DNA of 64,000 bases from Puniceibacterium antarcticum (GTDB lineage Bacteria; Pseudomonadota; Alphaproteobacteria; Rhodobacterales; Rhodobacteraceae), in assembly GCF_002760615.1 (NCBI RefSeq), contig NZ_AWWI01000040.1, positions 1 through 64,000 on the forward strand. The letters are read 5' to 3'. The notes beneath the pieces are model-generated. The model ran no database searches. It was not told where the DNA came from and worked only from the letters and a program-made list of their open reading frames with translations. A program made the position numbers and the translations under genes. Below are positions 51,577-60,663 of this stretch, one piece after another. Numbering within the stretch: the first letter of the stretch is position 1; each line of letters opens with the position of its first letter.

Positions 51577-52938
51577 ATGGTAAGGCGTAAACTGATTGCA
51601 GCGGTCCTTTTGGGCCTTAGTGGATGTGGTGTTGCCTACAATTCTCCGTCTGTAACGTCATTTGCACAGACAGATTCAAAGGTCCGTGTACTTCCCATCA
51701 CGCCCGGGTCCGTGCTCGTTGCCAACAGTTCAACCTACAGTCCAAAGACACTACCGGCAGCCTTTTTTCAGACAGCCGGAATCGGCAGTGGCATGCGTGG
51801 AGCAGAAAATGTTCCGAATTCTGTCCTGGACCAACGTGTCAAACCTGTTTCGATGGAAACGCGCTTGCCTCCTAGCGCCCCGGTGCGGCCCTATACGATC
51901 GGTATAGGCGATGTGATACTTCTTGCCACGCCGCAGACCGGATCAACGGTAGAACAACTGAGTGGTCTGCTTGCTGCATCCAATTCGCGCCAAGGTTACA
52001 CAGTGCAGGATGACGGCTCTATATCGATCCCCAATGTTGGGCGTGTGGTTGTCGCCAACTTGACGCTTGAAGCTGCCGAGGCCGAGCTTTTTCAACGTCT
52101 TGTTGAGAATCAGATTGATCCGACATTCAGCTTGGAAATCGCAGAATTCAATTCCAAGAAAGTGTCGATCGGCGGTGCCGTATCAAGTCCCACTGTGGCA
52201 CCGATTTCGCTGACACCTCTCTACTTGGACGAAGCGTTGGCCGCTGCAGGTGGGATTACGGTGACCGATCAGGATTATGCGTCGGTCCGCATCTATCGCG
52301 ACGGAAACCTGTATCAGATCCCTTTGAACGAGCTTTATTCAAACCGCGGCCTTCAACGGATTCCGCTCATCGACGGTGACAGCGTTTTCGTAGACACAAC
52401 GTATGAGTTGGATCTTGCACAGGCCTATTTTGCCGAACAAATCCAGATTGCCCAGTTTCGCCAACAATCGCGCATTGCGGCCCTGAATGAGCTGAATGCA
52501 GAAGTGACGATCCGCCGCGGCGCGCTGGACGAAGAGCGCGAAAACTTCAAAACCCAATTCGATCTTGGCTCAGCTGATCGCGATTACGTATACTTGGCTG
52601 GCGAAGTCGGCAAGCAAAGCCGCTTTCCCCTGCCCTTTGGTGCCAAAGCCTCGCTTGCGGACGCAATTTATGCCCAAGGTGGAATTCCAACGATAACGGG
52701 CAACGTTCGCAAAATTTACGTGCTGCGCGGTTCGCCGGATCCGCGTGAATTCTCAGCGTTGACGGCTTGGCAGCTGGACGGCGGTAACGCTACCAACCTT
52801 CTGTTGGCAACGCGGTTTGAACTGCGCCCCAACGATGTGATCTTTGTTGCCGAACAGCCAGTCACTCGATGGAATCGCGTGATCAACCAGATCACACCTA
52901 CAATCATCAATACGACGGTTGCTGCCGCGAGCAACTGA
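51577..52938 (+). CDS. Wza-like polysaccharide export lipoprotein
   Basis: A 453-residue outer-membrane polysaccharide export protein. KLIAAVLLGLSGCG is a lipobox (Cys about residue 17). The Poly_export domain starts at YTIGIGDVILLATP, with DDGSISIPNVGRVVVANLTLEAAEAEL. SLBB-type segments follow (VSIGGAVSSPTVAPISLTPLYLDEALAAAGG and YLAGEVGKQSRFPLPFGAKASLADAIYAQGG), and the C-terminus has an amphipathic helix. The ATG at 51577 is preceded by AAGGA; another ATG at 51538 has no ribosome site. No Wzc-like kinase is adjacent. Confidence 0.88.
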   Translation: MVRRKLIAAVLLGLSGCGVAYNSPSVTSFAQTDSKVRVLPITPGSVLVANSSTYSPKTLPAAFFQTAGIGSGMRGAENVPNSVLDQRVKPVSMETRLPPSAPVRPYTIGIGDVILLATPQTGSTVEQLSGLLAASNSRQGYTVQDDGSISIPNVGRVVVANLTLEAAEAELFQRLVENQIDPTFSLEIAEFNSKKVSIGGAVSSPTVAPISLTPLYLDEALAAAGGITVTDQDYASVRIYRDGNLYQIPLNELYSNRGLQRIPLIDGDSVFVDTTYELDLAQAYFAEQIQIAQFRQQSRIAALNELNAEVTIRRGALDEERENFKTQFDLGSADRDYVYLAGEVGKQSRFPLPFGAKASLADAIYAQGGIPTITGNVRKIYVLRGSPDPREFSALTAWQLDGGNATNLLLATRFELRPNDVIFVAEQPVTRWNRVINQITPTIINTTVAAASN

Positions 52939-53589
52939 TCAAACGGAAAGGTTGGCAGTCGCCAACCTTTCAACCGGACCGCCTGCAGCCTCGGCATCTT
53001 CAAGATCGTGGGTGACCATAAGCACAGGCAGGGCCATGCGGCGCGCCCAATCAAACACAAGCGTCCGAATATGATGCCGTAAAGATGCGTCCAGGCCTGA
53101 AAAGGCTTCATCCAGTAGCAAGGCACGGGGTTGCGAAAGCAGCATACGCATCAGCGCAACGCGCGCCTTTTGCCCCCCTGAGAGCGTCGCCGGATCCCGG
53201 TTCGCATAGCCTTTGAGGCCGATTTCACAAAGCGCGTCATCAATGCGTCTACGCCGATCAGCCCTTGTCCCGCCCGAACCTAGTCCGAAGGCCAAGTTCG
53301 AACCTACGGATAGATGCGGGAACAGCAAATCATCCTGAAACAAAATGCCAATGCCGCGCCGTGCAGGCGGCAAGGCCGTGATGTCTGTTGCTCCAAGGCA
53401 AACCATGCCACTCGCTTCGAAATCGGGCGCGAGGGTACCCGCCACATAGGACAATAGCGTGGACTTGCCCACACCCGAAGGCCCCATAACTGTCAGAACC
53501 TCACCCGCGGCGATGGAGTGGTTGATAGCCACCAGCAACGCTTCATTTCTGGTGATGCGGACGTTTTGCAGGATCAGGGCATCAGCCAT
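52939..53589 (-). CDS. ynjD: ABC transporter ATPase, YnjD-like
   Basis: A 216-residue ABC ATPase: Walker A GPSGVGKST, Q-loop LFQDDLLFPHLSVGSNL, signature LSGGQKARVALMRMLL, Walker B ALLLDEAFSGLD, switch VTHDLEDA. The short length and the ATP-site text are of the ThiQ/YnjD kind. The ATG at 53589 overlaps the permease gene by eight bases. It is the last gene of a four-gene minus-strand operon that has the same parts as E. coli ynjBCD with ynjF. The transported solute of that system is not established. Confidence 0.87.
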   Translation of the reverse strand: MADALILQNVRITRNEALLVAINHSIAAGEVLTVMGPSGVGKSTLLSYVAGTLAPDFEASGMVCLGATDITALPPARRGIGILFQDDLLFPHLSVGSNLAFGLGSGGTRADRRRRIDDALCEIGLKGYANRDPATLSGGQKARVALMRMLLSQPRALLLDEAFSGLDASLRHHIRTLVFDWARRMALPVLMVTHDLEDAEAAGGPVERLATANLSV

Positions 53590-55324
53590 GCAGACCTCTT
53601 CTGTTGCGCCAGATGATTGCGGGCAAGGAAAGCGCGAGAATGAAAGGCAGCAGCACCGCCAGCGTCTGCGCGACGGCATAGACCCCAATCGCACGCCTGT
53701 CACCTCCCGAGGCCAGCGCTACAGCCTCGGTCGTCAGGGTCTGAACCCGCCCGCCGCCAACCAGCAATGTCGGAAGGTATTGCCCGACCGAAACCGCAAA
53801 GGCGACGGCCGCAGTTGTCACGATGGGGCGCAGCAGCATCGGCAGACGAACCCGCCACATCACCCCCCAAAACGAAGCGCCAAGCACCGCCGCGACGGTT
53901 CCATTGCGTCGGTCCCAGGCGCGCCAGGGATCGCCCAGTGATAGAAAGACATAGGGCAGTACGAAAACCAGATGGACCAGCACCACGGCCCATAACGCCT
54001 TGTCCGCGCCGAGGCTAAGGAGCAGGGTTTGCAGACCTGGCAGAAAGGCCGTCTGCGGGACCAGCAGCGGCAGATAGATCAGCCAGAGGCCCCGCTGGGT
54101 CAGGCCCCGTCCGCTGCGGTATTCCGATTCGAGACAGCCGAGAACCAGGACCAAAGCCAAGCCCGTTGCCAGAATTGCGATCAGGGCTGTGGTCCCACTC
54201 GCTGTCAGGATACCCGGCAAGTAACGGTTCCAGTTCCGAAAAGAGAGTTCTTGTGGCATGGCGTCTGGAAAGGCCCAAAATCCAGCGAAAGACCAGACCG
54301 CTAGACCAAGAAGCCCGGCGAGAATAGCCAAAGCGGAGAGTAGGCCAAGAACCAGACCAAGCGGGCGCAGGACAGGGTCGGCGACGCCGCGATTTCCCCG
54401 CTCTACCCAAAGACAACCCAATCTCGCGACCACAAATTCCATCGCTCGCCAAAGCGCGAGCGCTGCGAACACCAGCGCACCTTGCAGCAATGCAGCAGCA
54501 GCTGCGGTCAAGCGTCTAGATAGGTCTGGGTCGCTCATCCACTGGACAATCTGCACCGATAATGAGGGTGGCGTAGAGGGGCCAAGGATTATCGCGACAT
54601 CCACAACCGACATAGAATAGGCCAGCACCACATAGACCGGCAGACGGATCTGCGCGTAAACAGCGGGGAACACCGTCTTAAGCCACCCGGTGATGCGCCC
54701 ATATCCTAAGGCCTGCGCCACGCGCATCCGGCGCGGTGCATCGGCCTGACCAAGGGCCGAGAGCGTCATGAGCAGCAGGAACGGTACCTCTTTTGCAACC
54801 ATCCCCGCGGTCAGCGTCAGCCCCCAACGGTCCTGCACGATCAGCAAATCTGGCGGCCGGTCCCAGCCGGTCAGTGGAGAGGCGAGTCGAGACAGCCAGC
54901 CCGACGGCGCGACAAGAAAGGCAAGGCCAAAGGCCGTCGCTGCATGGGGTACGGACAACAGCGGCGACAAGAGACGCTCCAACATCCGGAACGGTCGGGT
55001 GCCGTGCCATCCTGCCAGCGTCAGAGTGACAATGCCAAGTGAAAGAGAGGTCGCGACCAGGCCGGTTGTCGCCGACAGGCGCACTGCCGCAGTCAGGCCC
55101 GGCCAATCGAAGAGAGCTATGATGGGATCAAATGAAAGGGTCGAAAGGCCTGCCGCCGGCAGATAGCCGAATGCAGGCAGCACTGTGCCCAAAACCCCTG
55201 CCCCGACCGGTCCTAGCATTGCCAAGAGTGTCAGCGCCGGAATCAACCCCAGCGCTGAAGGCGCCGACAGCCCGCTGACCCGCGCCGCCCCAAAGGCAAC
55301 AATGCGTTGGGCCAGCGGGTGCAT
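53582..55324 (-). CDS. ynjC: Fused ABC permease, YnjC-like
   Basis: A 580-residue permease made of two repeated permease halves, as in ThiP and YnjC. Each half carries a cytoplasmic coupling loop: RMRVAQALGYGRITGWLKTVFP in the first and AVLGASFWGVMWRVRLPMLL in the second. About 12 helices are visible, with the EAA-type loops near residues 200 and 510. It begins four bases after the binding-protein stop and overlaps the ATPase start. Both halves being present explains why there is no second permease gene. Confidence 0.87.
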   Translation of the reverse strand: MHPLAQRIVAFGAARVSGLSAPSALGLIPALTLLAMLGPVGAGVLGTVLPAFGYLPAAGLSTLSFDPIIALFDWPGLTAAVRLSATTGLVATSLSLGIVTLTLAGWHGTRPFRMLERLLSPLLSVPHAATAFGLAFLVAPSGWLSRLASPLTGWDRPPDLLIVQDRWGLTLTAGMVAKEVPFLLLMTLSALGQADAPRRMRVAQALGYGRITGWLKTVFPAVYAQIRLPVYVVLAYSMSVVDVAIILGPSTPPSLSVQIVQWMSDPDLSRRLTAAAAALLQGALVFAALALWRAMEFVVARLGCLWVERGNRGVADPVLRPLGLVLGLLSALAILAGLLGLAVWSFAGFWAFPDAMPQELSFRNWNRYLPGILTASGTTALIAILATGLALVLVLGCLESEYRSGRGLTQRGLWLIYLPLLVPQTAFLPGLQTLLLSLGADKALWAVVLVHLVFVLPYVFLSLGDPWRAWDRRNGTVAAVLGASFWGVMWRVRLPMLLRPIVTTAAVAFAVSVGQYLPTLLVGGGRVQTLTTEAVALASGGDRRAIGVYAVAQTLAVLLPFILALSLPAIIWRNRRGLHG

Positions 55325-55327
55325 ATT

Positions 55328-56536
55328 TTACTGACCGGCGCCGTAGCGACGGGTCCAGTCGTCAGTGATGAGTGTCATCCAGCTGGGGTTTGGTTCCGGC
55401 AGCGCGGTGCCGAGTTCAGCCGGCGACAAAGTCGCGATGCCAAGGTCGAGAGCTGCAAACGTGGCGCGATCTTCGTCCGAGAGCTTGTCCATCGCCAGCA
55501 CGGTGCCGTAACCTAGTATCGCGGGATCCTGCGCGCGCGCCTGTGCCTGTGGCGACAGCAGGGCGTTGGCGACGACCAAAGCTCCGGCCTTAGAGCCTGA
55601 ATTATAGGGGATTGCCACGTAAGAGGCATTTCCCAGGGTACCCTTTTCCAGCACAAAAGTGCGCACCGTATCGGGCAGCTGGAAGTTGGCTATCGCTGTA
55701 GATGCCTCGCCCGGGCTGAAGGAAATCGCCAAGTCGATCTCATTATCCGCCATCAGCTGTAGTTGCGCGGGTCCGGATGCGGGATAGGCCGAACCAGAGC
55801 GCCAGAGCACCGGGGTCAGCGCATCAAGATAGTCCCACAACGGTGCCGTAACGGCCGCGTAATCCGCCTGATCTGCAGGTCTCAAGAGCACTTCGGTGTT
55901 ATCCGTCAGCTCAATCAGCGTCTGCTTGAGGAAGGTCGAGCCAAGGAAATCCGGTGGCTGCGGATAGGTGAACCGGCCCGGGTTTGCCTTGGCCCACTCA
56001 AGAATCGCTTCGGCAGAGTGCTGCGGCACCATATCCGCCGAATCGTACATGTAGACGACCTGCGCCATGGCCCAGGGTGATTCATAGCCTTCGGTCGCAA
56101 CAGTGAAATCGGATTGGACGGACTTGCCTGTCGTATCCACATATTGCCAGTTTGGAAGCTGTTCCGCGAAGGGGCCATACAGCAGCCCGGCATCCTTCAT
56201 TGCAGCAAAATTCGGACCGTTGATCCAGATCATGTCGACAGCGCTGTCTTCATCCTGCCCTGCCTGCTTTTCGTTCAGCACCCGGGACACGGCATCGGCA
56301 GTGTCAGACAGTTTCACATGTTCCAGCGTGACGCCCTGCTCTGCCACCTGTTGCCCGATCCAGGTGATAAAATCGTTGGTGGCGGTAGACCCGCCCCAGG
56401 CATGCCAGTAGACAGTCTGACCCTGCGCCTGTTCCAGCACGGCGTCCCAATCGGAGGGATCAAGATCAGCGGACAGCGCCGGCAAGGGGGCCATAAGAGC
56501 GGCAATCAGTGGAAGCGTGTTCGAGAGGCGGATCAT
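55328..56536 (-). CDS. ynjB: ABC substrate-binding protein, YnjB-like
   Basis: A 402-residue periplasmic binding protein. Signal peptide LPLIAALMAPLPALSA, then QGQTVYWHAWGGSTATNDFI, VKLSDTADAVSRVLNEKQAG, VDMIWINGPNFAAMKDAGLLYGPF and PQPPDFLGSTF, which follow E. coli YnjB closely. It lies between the phosphatidyltransferase gene (12 bases upstream) and the permease. Ligand unknown; thiamine is only suggested by the ThiBPQ-like fold. Confidence 0.9.
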   Translation of the reverse strand: MIRLSNTLPLIAALMAPLPALSADLDPSDWDAVLEQAQGQTVYWHAWGGSTATNDFITWIGQQVAEQGVTLEHVKLSDTADAVSRVLNEKQAGQDEDSAVDMIWINGPNFAAMKDAGLLYGPFAEQLPNWQYVDTTGKSVQSDFTVATEGYESPWAMAQVVYMYDSADMVPQHSAEAILEWAKANPGRFTYPQPPDFLGSTFLKQTLIELTDNTEVLLRPADQADYAAVTAPLWDYLDALTPVLWRSGSAYPASGPAQLQLMADNEIDLAISFSPGEASTAIANFQLPDTVRTFVLEKGTLGNASYVAIPYNSGSKAGALVVANALLSPQAQARAQDPAILGYGTVLAMDKLSDEDRATFAALDLGIATLSPAELGTALPEPNPSWMTLITDDWTRRYGAGQ

Positions 56537-56548
56537 GTGGTCTCCGGT

Positions 56549-57157
56549 TCAGTCGTTGAAGATCTGGCGCGCGGCAAGGATACGTAAAATTGCAGTTGCA
56601 TAACACAGCGCGCCAAATATCCAGGCAAGCGGTGCAAAAAACTGTGGAAATAGGCAGAGAAGAACGAAGAAACCAATGGTCTCGGATCCCTCAAGCAGGC
56701 CGTTGGAAAAGTAGAGCGATTTCGACCCCTGGGCCGAGGTCTCCATTCCGCGCTTTTCAGCAAGTATGGCATAGCCGAGGAAGCTGGTGCCGTTGAAGTA
56801 GAAGGACGCGAGCAGAAAGGCGCCCGCGATGGCATTCGCAGCCGGGTCCAGCAGAACAAAGGCAAGCGGCACCGCACCGTAGAACAGAAAATCGCAGGCG
56901 ATATCAACGAAGCCGCCGAAATCGGTCTTTCTCGTAGAGCGGGCAACGGCCCCGTCCAACCCGTCCGCCACACGCGATAAAAGCAGCGGAATTAGAGCTG
57001 CAACAGGCACCCCGCCCCAGATCATCGCCGCGGAGATAAGCCCCAAAGCAAGTCCCAGCAGGGTGATCTGATTGGCCGAGACACCCAGTGCCGCAACCCA
57101 TCGCCCTACCGCGTTCAGCGGCGGGTCAATCAGCTTGCGGGCTGTGGCATCGAACAT
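56549..57157 (-). CDS. ynjF: CDP-alcohol phosphatidyltransferase, YnjF-like
   Basis: A 202-residue membrane enzyme of the CDP-alcohol phosphatidyltransferase family. The signature D-G-x2-A-R-x8-G-x3-D-x3-D is present as DGLDGAVARSTRKTDFGGFVDIACD near residue 65-85, with five or six helices around it. The opening FDATARKLIDPPLNAVGRWV matches YnjF-type proteins. AAGGAG seven bases before the ATG at 57157 is strong. It is first in the operon with the YnjBCD-like importer, implying that the imported solute may be the alcohol acceptor (inference). Confidence 0.88.
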   Translation of the reverse strand: MFDATARKLIDPPLNAVGRWVAALGVSANQITLLGLALGLISAAMIWGGVPVAALIPLLLSRVADGLDGAVARSTRKTDFGGFVDIACDFLFYGAVPLAFVLLDPAANAIAGAFLLASFYFNGTSFLGYAILAEKRGMETSAQGSKSLYFSNGLLEGSETIGFFVLLCLFPQFFAPLAWIFGALCYATAILRILAARQIFND

Positions 57158-57361
57158 GCGCGGCTCCTTTAGGGTCGGGGATATAAAGCCACGGCAACGC
57201 CCGCCGGGCAATGCCTTTACAGAAACGTGAGACCAAGTGACAGGGTGCTGTGCAAAGTGACCGGTTTGCATCTGACCGCGAAAGTGGCTTTGGTGGCGAC
57301 GGATCGTGCGATGGTCCTGCAACACACTCTGCGCCTCGATCCAATAAAGGAGCCTCCCCCC

Positions 57362-57433
57362 ATGACGCCCCGCAATCTGCCCCTGCCACCTTTCGCGACA
57401 GTGAACTGCCCACCCCCAAGGCCGGGCGCATGA
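57362..57433 (+). CDS. Possible 23-residue leader peptide before the oxidase gene
   Basis: ATG at 57362 lies eight bases after AAAGGAG, the best ribosome site in this region, and encodes MTPRNLPLPPFATVNC followed by PPPRPGA. Its stop overlaps the start of the downstream oxidase (ATGA at 57430), which itself has no good ribosome site. This arrangement suggests translational coupling. The Pro-rich peptide may be a regulatory leader or only a coupling device; no homologue is known to me. Confidence 0.45.
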   Translation: MTPRNLPLPPFATVNCPPPRPGA

Positions 57434-58641
57434 GTGACGTCCTCATCCTTGGCGCGGGTATGGCCGGCCTCGGGGCCGCGCTGGCGCTACAGAAACACGG
57501 GCTGGACTGCGTGATACTCGACCGAGGCGCGCCGGGGCAGGAAACCAGCTATGGCAACGCCGGCATCCTGCAATCTGAAGCCTCCGAACCCTATGCCCTA
57601 CCCCGCTCCCCTCTCAGCCTGTTTCAACTCGCGCTGGGACGGGGGAATTCTGTTGCTCTGGATCCGTTCGCTCTGCCAGCTCAGGCGGCGGCGCTGCTGC
57701 GCTACTGGCTGGCATCAAGTCCCAGCCGGTATGCCCTGACAGCAAAGCTTTACAGCACGCTGATCTCCGAGGCGATTCCGACCCATGCGCCGCTGATCAC
57801 CGCCGCAGGAGCGGACAACCTGATCCAGCGCGACGGATATTGGGAGGTCTACCGCACCGAACGCGCCTTTGACGCTGCAGAGGTGGCGGCGCGCCGGATG
57901 GCCCGGCTTTACGCTCAACCTTATGAAATATTCACGAAAGAAGCCCTGCAACGGGCTGAACCGGGGCTGAAAGGCAATCTTGCAGGCGCGGTGCTCTGGT
58001 CCGGGCCTTGGCGGGCAAGCGATCCGGGTGGGCTTGTGCAGGCCTATGCCAGATTGTTCGAACAGCGTGGCGGGCGGATCGTCGCGGGCGACGCGGCGAC
58101 GCTGGAACAGCACGGCTCAGGGTGGCGCGCCTCAGGCGTCGCGGCGGCGCGAGTTGTGGTCGCGCTTGGCCCTTGGTCGCCCCAGCTGCTGCGCCGGTTC
58201 GGATATCGTATCCCTATGGTGTCAAAGCGCGGCTATCACATGCATTTCGACGGCCCGCACGGACTGCAGCGCGCCATCGTCGATGCCGAGCGTGGCATCG
58301 TCCTCTCCCCGATGCGGCAGGGACTGCGACTTGCCACCGGGGCCGAACTTTCCCGCAGGGCTGCCCCACAGCCCCGCCAGCTGCTGCGCGGAGAGCGGGC
58401 AGCACGCGAACTTGTCGAAATCGGCCAGGCGGTAGAGCCAAAGCCATGGTCCGGCACACGCCCCTGCCTGCCGGGGATGCTGCCGCTGGTTACTCAGGCA
58501 CCTCGGCATAAAGGGCTGTGGCTGCATTTCGGACACGGACATCAGGGGTTCACTCTGGGTCCCGCCACCGGCGAACGCCTTGCCCGCGCGATGACCGGTG
58601 AACGAGAGGCTGTGGCGGGGCTTGATCGCGGAATACTCTGA
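57430..58641 (+). CDS. DadA/glycine-oxidase-like FAD oxidoreductase
   Basis: A 403-residue FAD-dependent amine oxidoreductase (DAO fold). The N-terminal fold is DVLILGAGMAGLGAALALQ, followed by ILDRGAPGQETSYGNAGILQ as in DadA-type enzymes; later text includes VSKRGYHMHFDGP, PMRQGLRLATGAELS, WSGTRPCLPGMLPLV and FGHGHQGFTLGPATGERLA. It is clearly distinct from dadA at 22.2 kb. The start at 57430 overlaps a small upstream frame. A RidA gene lies 100 bases downstream, fitting a reaction that yields reactive imines. Confidence 0.85.
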   Translation: MSDVLILGAGMAGLGAALALQKHGLDCVILDRGAPGQETSYGNAGILQSEASEPYALPRSPLSLFQLALGRGNSVALDPFALPAQAAALLRYWLASSPSRYALTAKLYSTLISEAIPTHAPLITAAGADNLIQRDGYWEVYRTERAFDAAEVAARRMARLYAQPYEIFTKEALQRAEPGLKGNLAGAVLWSGPWRASDPGGLVQAYARLFEQRGGRIVAGDAATLEQHGSGWRASGVAAARVVVALGPWSPQLLRRFGYRIPMVSKRGYHMHFDGPHGLQRAIVDAERGIVLSPMRQGLRLATGAELSRRAAPQPRQLLRGERAARELVEIGQAVEPKPWSGTRPCLPGMLPLVTQAPRHKGLWLHFGHGHQGFTLGPATGERLARAMTGEREAVAGLDRGIL

Positions 58642-58741
58642 CGCTGGGAATTGTTCCGCATGCGACATTGTCCCAAAAGGGGATGGGTTTCCGGTCTGCA
58701 GTGGCGTAACCCAAAACCACATCACAAAACAGGAGCGTTCC

Positions 58742-59092
58742 ATGACCCAGATCACCCGCCACCACACCGGCCCGCGTATGAGCCAGATCGTCGAGCACGG
58801 CCAGACAATTTACCTTGCCGGTCAGGTCGGGGACCCCGGCGAAGACGTGGCCTCGCAGACAAAGACCTGCCTTGAAAAGGTTGACGCGCTGCTTGCCGAA
58901 GTCGGTTCAGACAAAACGCATCTGCTTCAGGTCACTATCTGGTTGGCAGATATGGCAGATTTCCCGGCGATGAACGCTGTATGGGATGCTTGGGTCGCTC
59001 AAGGACACACACCTGCACGCGCCTGCGGCGAGGCAAAGCTTGCCACACCGGACTATCTGGTCGAGTTTCTGGTGACTGCCGCCAAGGCCTGA
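58742..59092 (+). CDS. ridA: RidA-family enamine/imine deaminase
   Basis: A 116-residue YjgF/YER057c/UK114-family protein. It shows TIYLAGQVGDPGEDVASQTKTCLEKVDALLAEVG, then DKTHLLQVTIWLADMADFPAMNAVWDAWV and the conserved RACGEAKLATPDYLVEFLVTA with the arginine that binds the substrate carboxylate. AGGAG precedes the ATG at 58742. It probably hydrolyses the imine made by the oxidase upstream. Length and residues are as in active RidA subfamilies. Confidence 0.92.
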   Translation: MTQITRHHTGPRMSQIVEHGQTIYLAGQVGDPGEDVASQTKTCLEKVDALLAEVGSDKTHLLQVTIWLADMADFPAMNAVWDAWVAQGHTPARACGEAKLATPDYLVEFLVTAAKA

Positions 59093-59113
59093 ACACGACG
59101 CGGCGGTGTCGGT

Positions 59114-60655
59114 TCAGACACCGCCATCGCGGGCGCGGGTCCAGCGGTGCAGCCAGACCGGAGCCAGAGCGACGTTCTCGGCATTGCGCATCACAAGTCG
59201 CAGATCCACCTGTTCAACCTTTCCGGGCCGCAACCGAAATGCGACGCGCGTAGGCTTGGCCGCTGCATCATTACTGGCATATGCCCCGGCAGGCAGAGCC
59301 AACAGCACTGGCTCTGACAGCTCTGCGCCATCCGTGGCCTTGAGTTCAGGCCAAGCATCTTTGGGAAGATTTTCGAAATCGACCACAAACTGCAACACTT
59401 CCTGATCAATCGGATCGATGCCACTGCGTGTCTGCATGATATGCGTGCCTTTTACGGACGCTGGGGCCAGCGTCCAGACAAGATCATAGTCGAAGCGATG
59501 CTCTGAACCTTTTTCAAGCGGGTCTTCCGGACGCCAGAACGCGACGATATTGTCCATGAATTCGTCCGCAGTAGGGATCTCAATCAACGTGACGGCGCCT
59601 TTGCCCCATTCGCCACGGGGTTCCACCCGGGCAGAGGGTCGATGGTTGTAGTGCGCCTCGGTGTCCTGAAACGCGGCAAAGCTACGGTCGGACTGGTACA
59701 GGCCAAAACTGTGCGGATTGCTGTCGCTGAAGGCCGAAGCCTGCACAGTGGCTGGATTGGAGATCGGCCGCCAAAGGGTTTCGCCCACGCCATTTTCCAC
59801 GACCAGCACGTCACTGTCATGCACAGCCGGGCGGAAATCATCCCCGACAGAAGAGCGTAGAGGCCCCTTGAAATACATCGTAGTCAAAGGTGCAACGCCG
59901 ATTGTGTCCAGCGTTTCACGTGGGAAAAGCGTGACCGATATTGCCTGACGCGTATCGTCACCCGGGGTTGTCGTCATGTCAATATGCGCAGTCAGCGATG
60001 GGCTGTCGATCAGACCTTCGACCCGCACGCTTGCGTCGACGGGGGGATACAGGCGCAGATGGCGAATTTCGGGGAATTCCTCTGCACCCTGACCACCTGT
60101 GCCCAGAGCGACAGAGCGCGCGGACAGACCGTAGACCATATCTCGCCCGATGGCGCGGAAATAGCTCGCGCCTTGAATCACGAGGAATTCGTTCATGTCC
60201 TCCGGGGAATTCAAGGGGGTACGCAACCGTAGGCCAGAGAAGCCGGCTCCAGGAGAAACGGATGGAATCTCGTCGAAATAACGAAGATCGAACGAGAAGA
60301 GATCCGGTGAAAACGCAAAAGGCTCTATTCCGGTGTCGCTGACCAGATCAATGGTCACAGGGGTCTGAAAGAACAACCCGGGAGGCAAAAGATCGACGGC
60401 ATAGTCCTTGCCCAGTTCCAGCATGGACGCGCGGCCCGGCAGCGGGCGAATGCCGCGATAAGCGTCATAATTCAAATTGGCAAAGGGCGCGGGCAGTTCC
60501 CGATCCGGCGCTTCGTAAGGTTGTAGCGCAAGATTTCGGGCGCGCTCCAGCAAACTGACGCCGGACTCCTCAGTGGTTTGCGCCAGACCGCCACGCGCAG
60601 TCAACAGGGTTGCGGCGGCGGCTGAGGAGTAAAGAAAACTGCGTCTGTGCATCAT
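59114..60655 (-). CDS. opgG: Periplasmic glucan biosynthesis protein OpgG/OpgD
   Basis: A 513-residue periplasmic protein for osmoregulated periplasmic glucans. The N-terminus MMHRRSFLYSSAAAATLLTA has a twin-arginine motif (RRSFL), as in OpgD. Family text includes ANLNYDAYRGIRPLPGRAS, PFAFSPDLFSFDLRYFDEIP, GFSGLRLRTPLNSPEDMNEFLVIQGASYFRAIGR, YGLSARSVALGT and FRPAVHDSDVLVVENGVGETLWRPISNP, ending with a C-terminal Ig-like domain. It is directly downstream of opgH. The ATGs at 60655 and 60652 are equally good. Confidence 0.92.
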   Translation of the reverse strand: MMHRRSFLYSSAAAATLLTARGGLAQTTEESGVSLLERARNLALQPYEAPDRELPAPFANLNYDAYRGIRPLPGRASMLELGKDYAVDLLPPGLFFQTPVTIDLVSDTGIEPFAFSPDLFSFDLRYFDEIPSVSPGAGFSGLRLRTPLNSPEDMNEFLVIQGASYFRAIGRDMVYGLSARSVALGTGGQGAEEFPEIRHLRLYPPVDASVRVEGLIDSPSLTAHIDMTTTPGDDTRQAISVTLFPRETLDTIGVAPLTTMYFKGPLRSSVGDDFRPAVHDSDVLVVENGVGETLWRPISNPATVQASAFSDSNPHSFGLYQSDRSFAAFQDTEAHYNHRPSARVEPRGEWGKGAVTLIEIPTADEFMDNIVAFWRPEDPLEKGSEHRFDYDLVWTLAPASVKGTHIMQTRSGIDPIDQEVLQFVVDFENLPKDAWPELKATDGAELSEPVLLALPAGAYASNDAAAKPTRVAFRLRPGKVEQVDLRLVMRNAENVALAPVWLHRWTRARDGGV

Positions 60656-60663
60656 ATTACCGA

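Noticed and set aside
57158-57361. Possible TPP riboswitch upstream of the YnjFBCD-like operon
   Set aside because: The minus-strand leader was read for the conserved thi-box elements (CUGAGA, ACCUGAUC and AAUGC-type blocks) and they were not seen in order.
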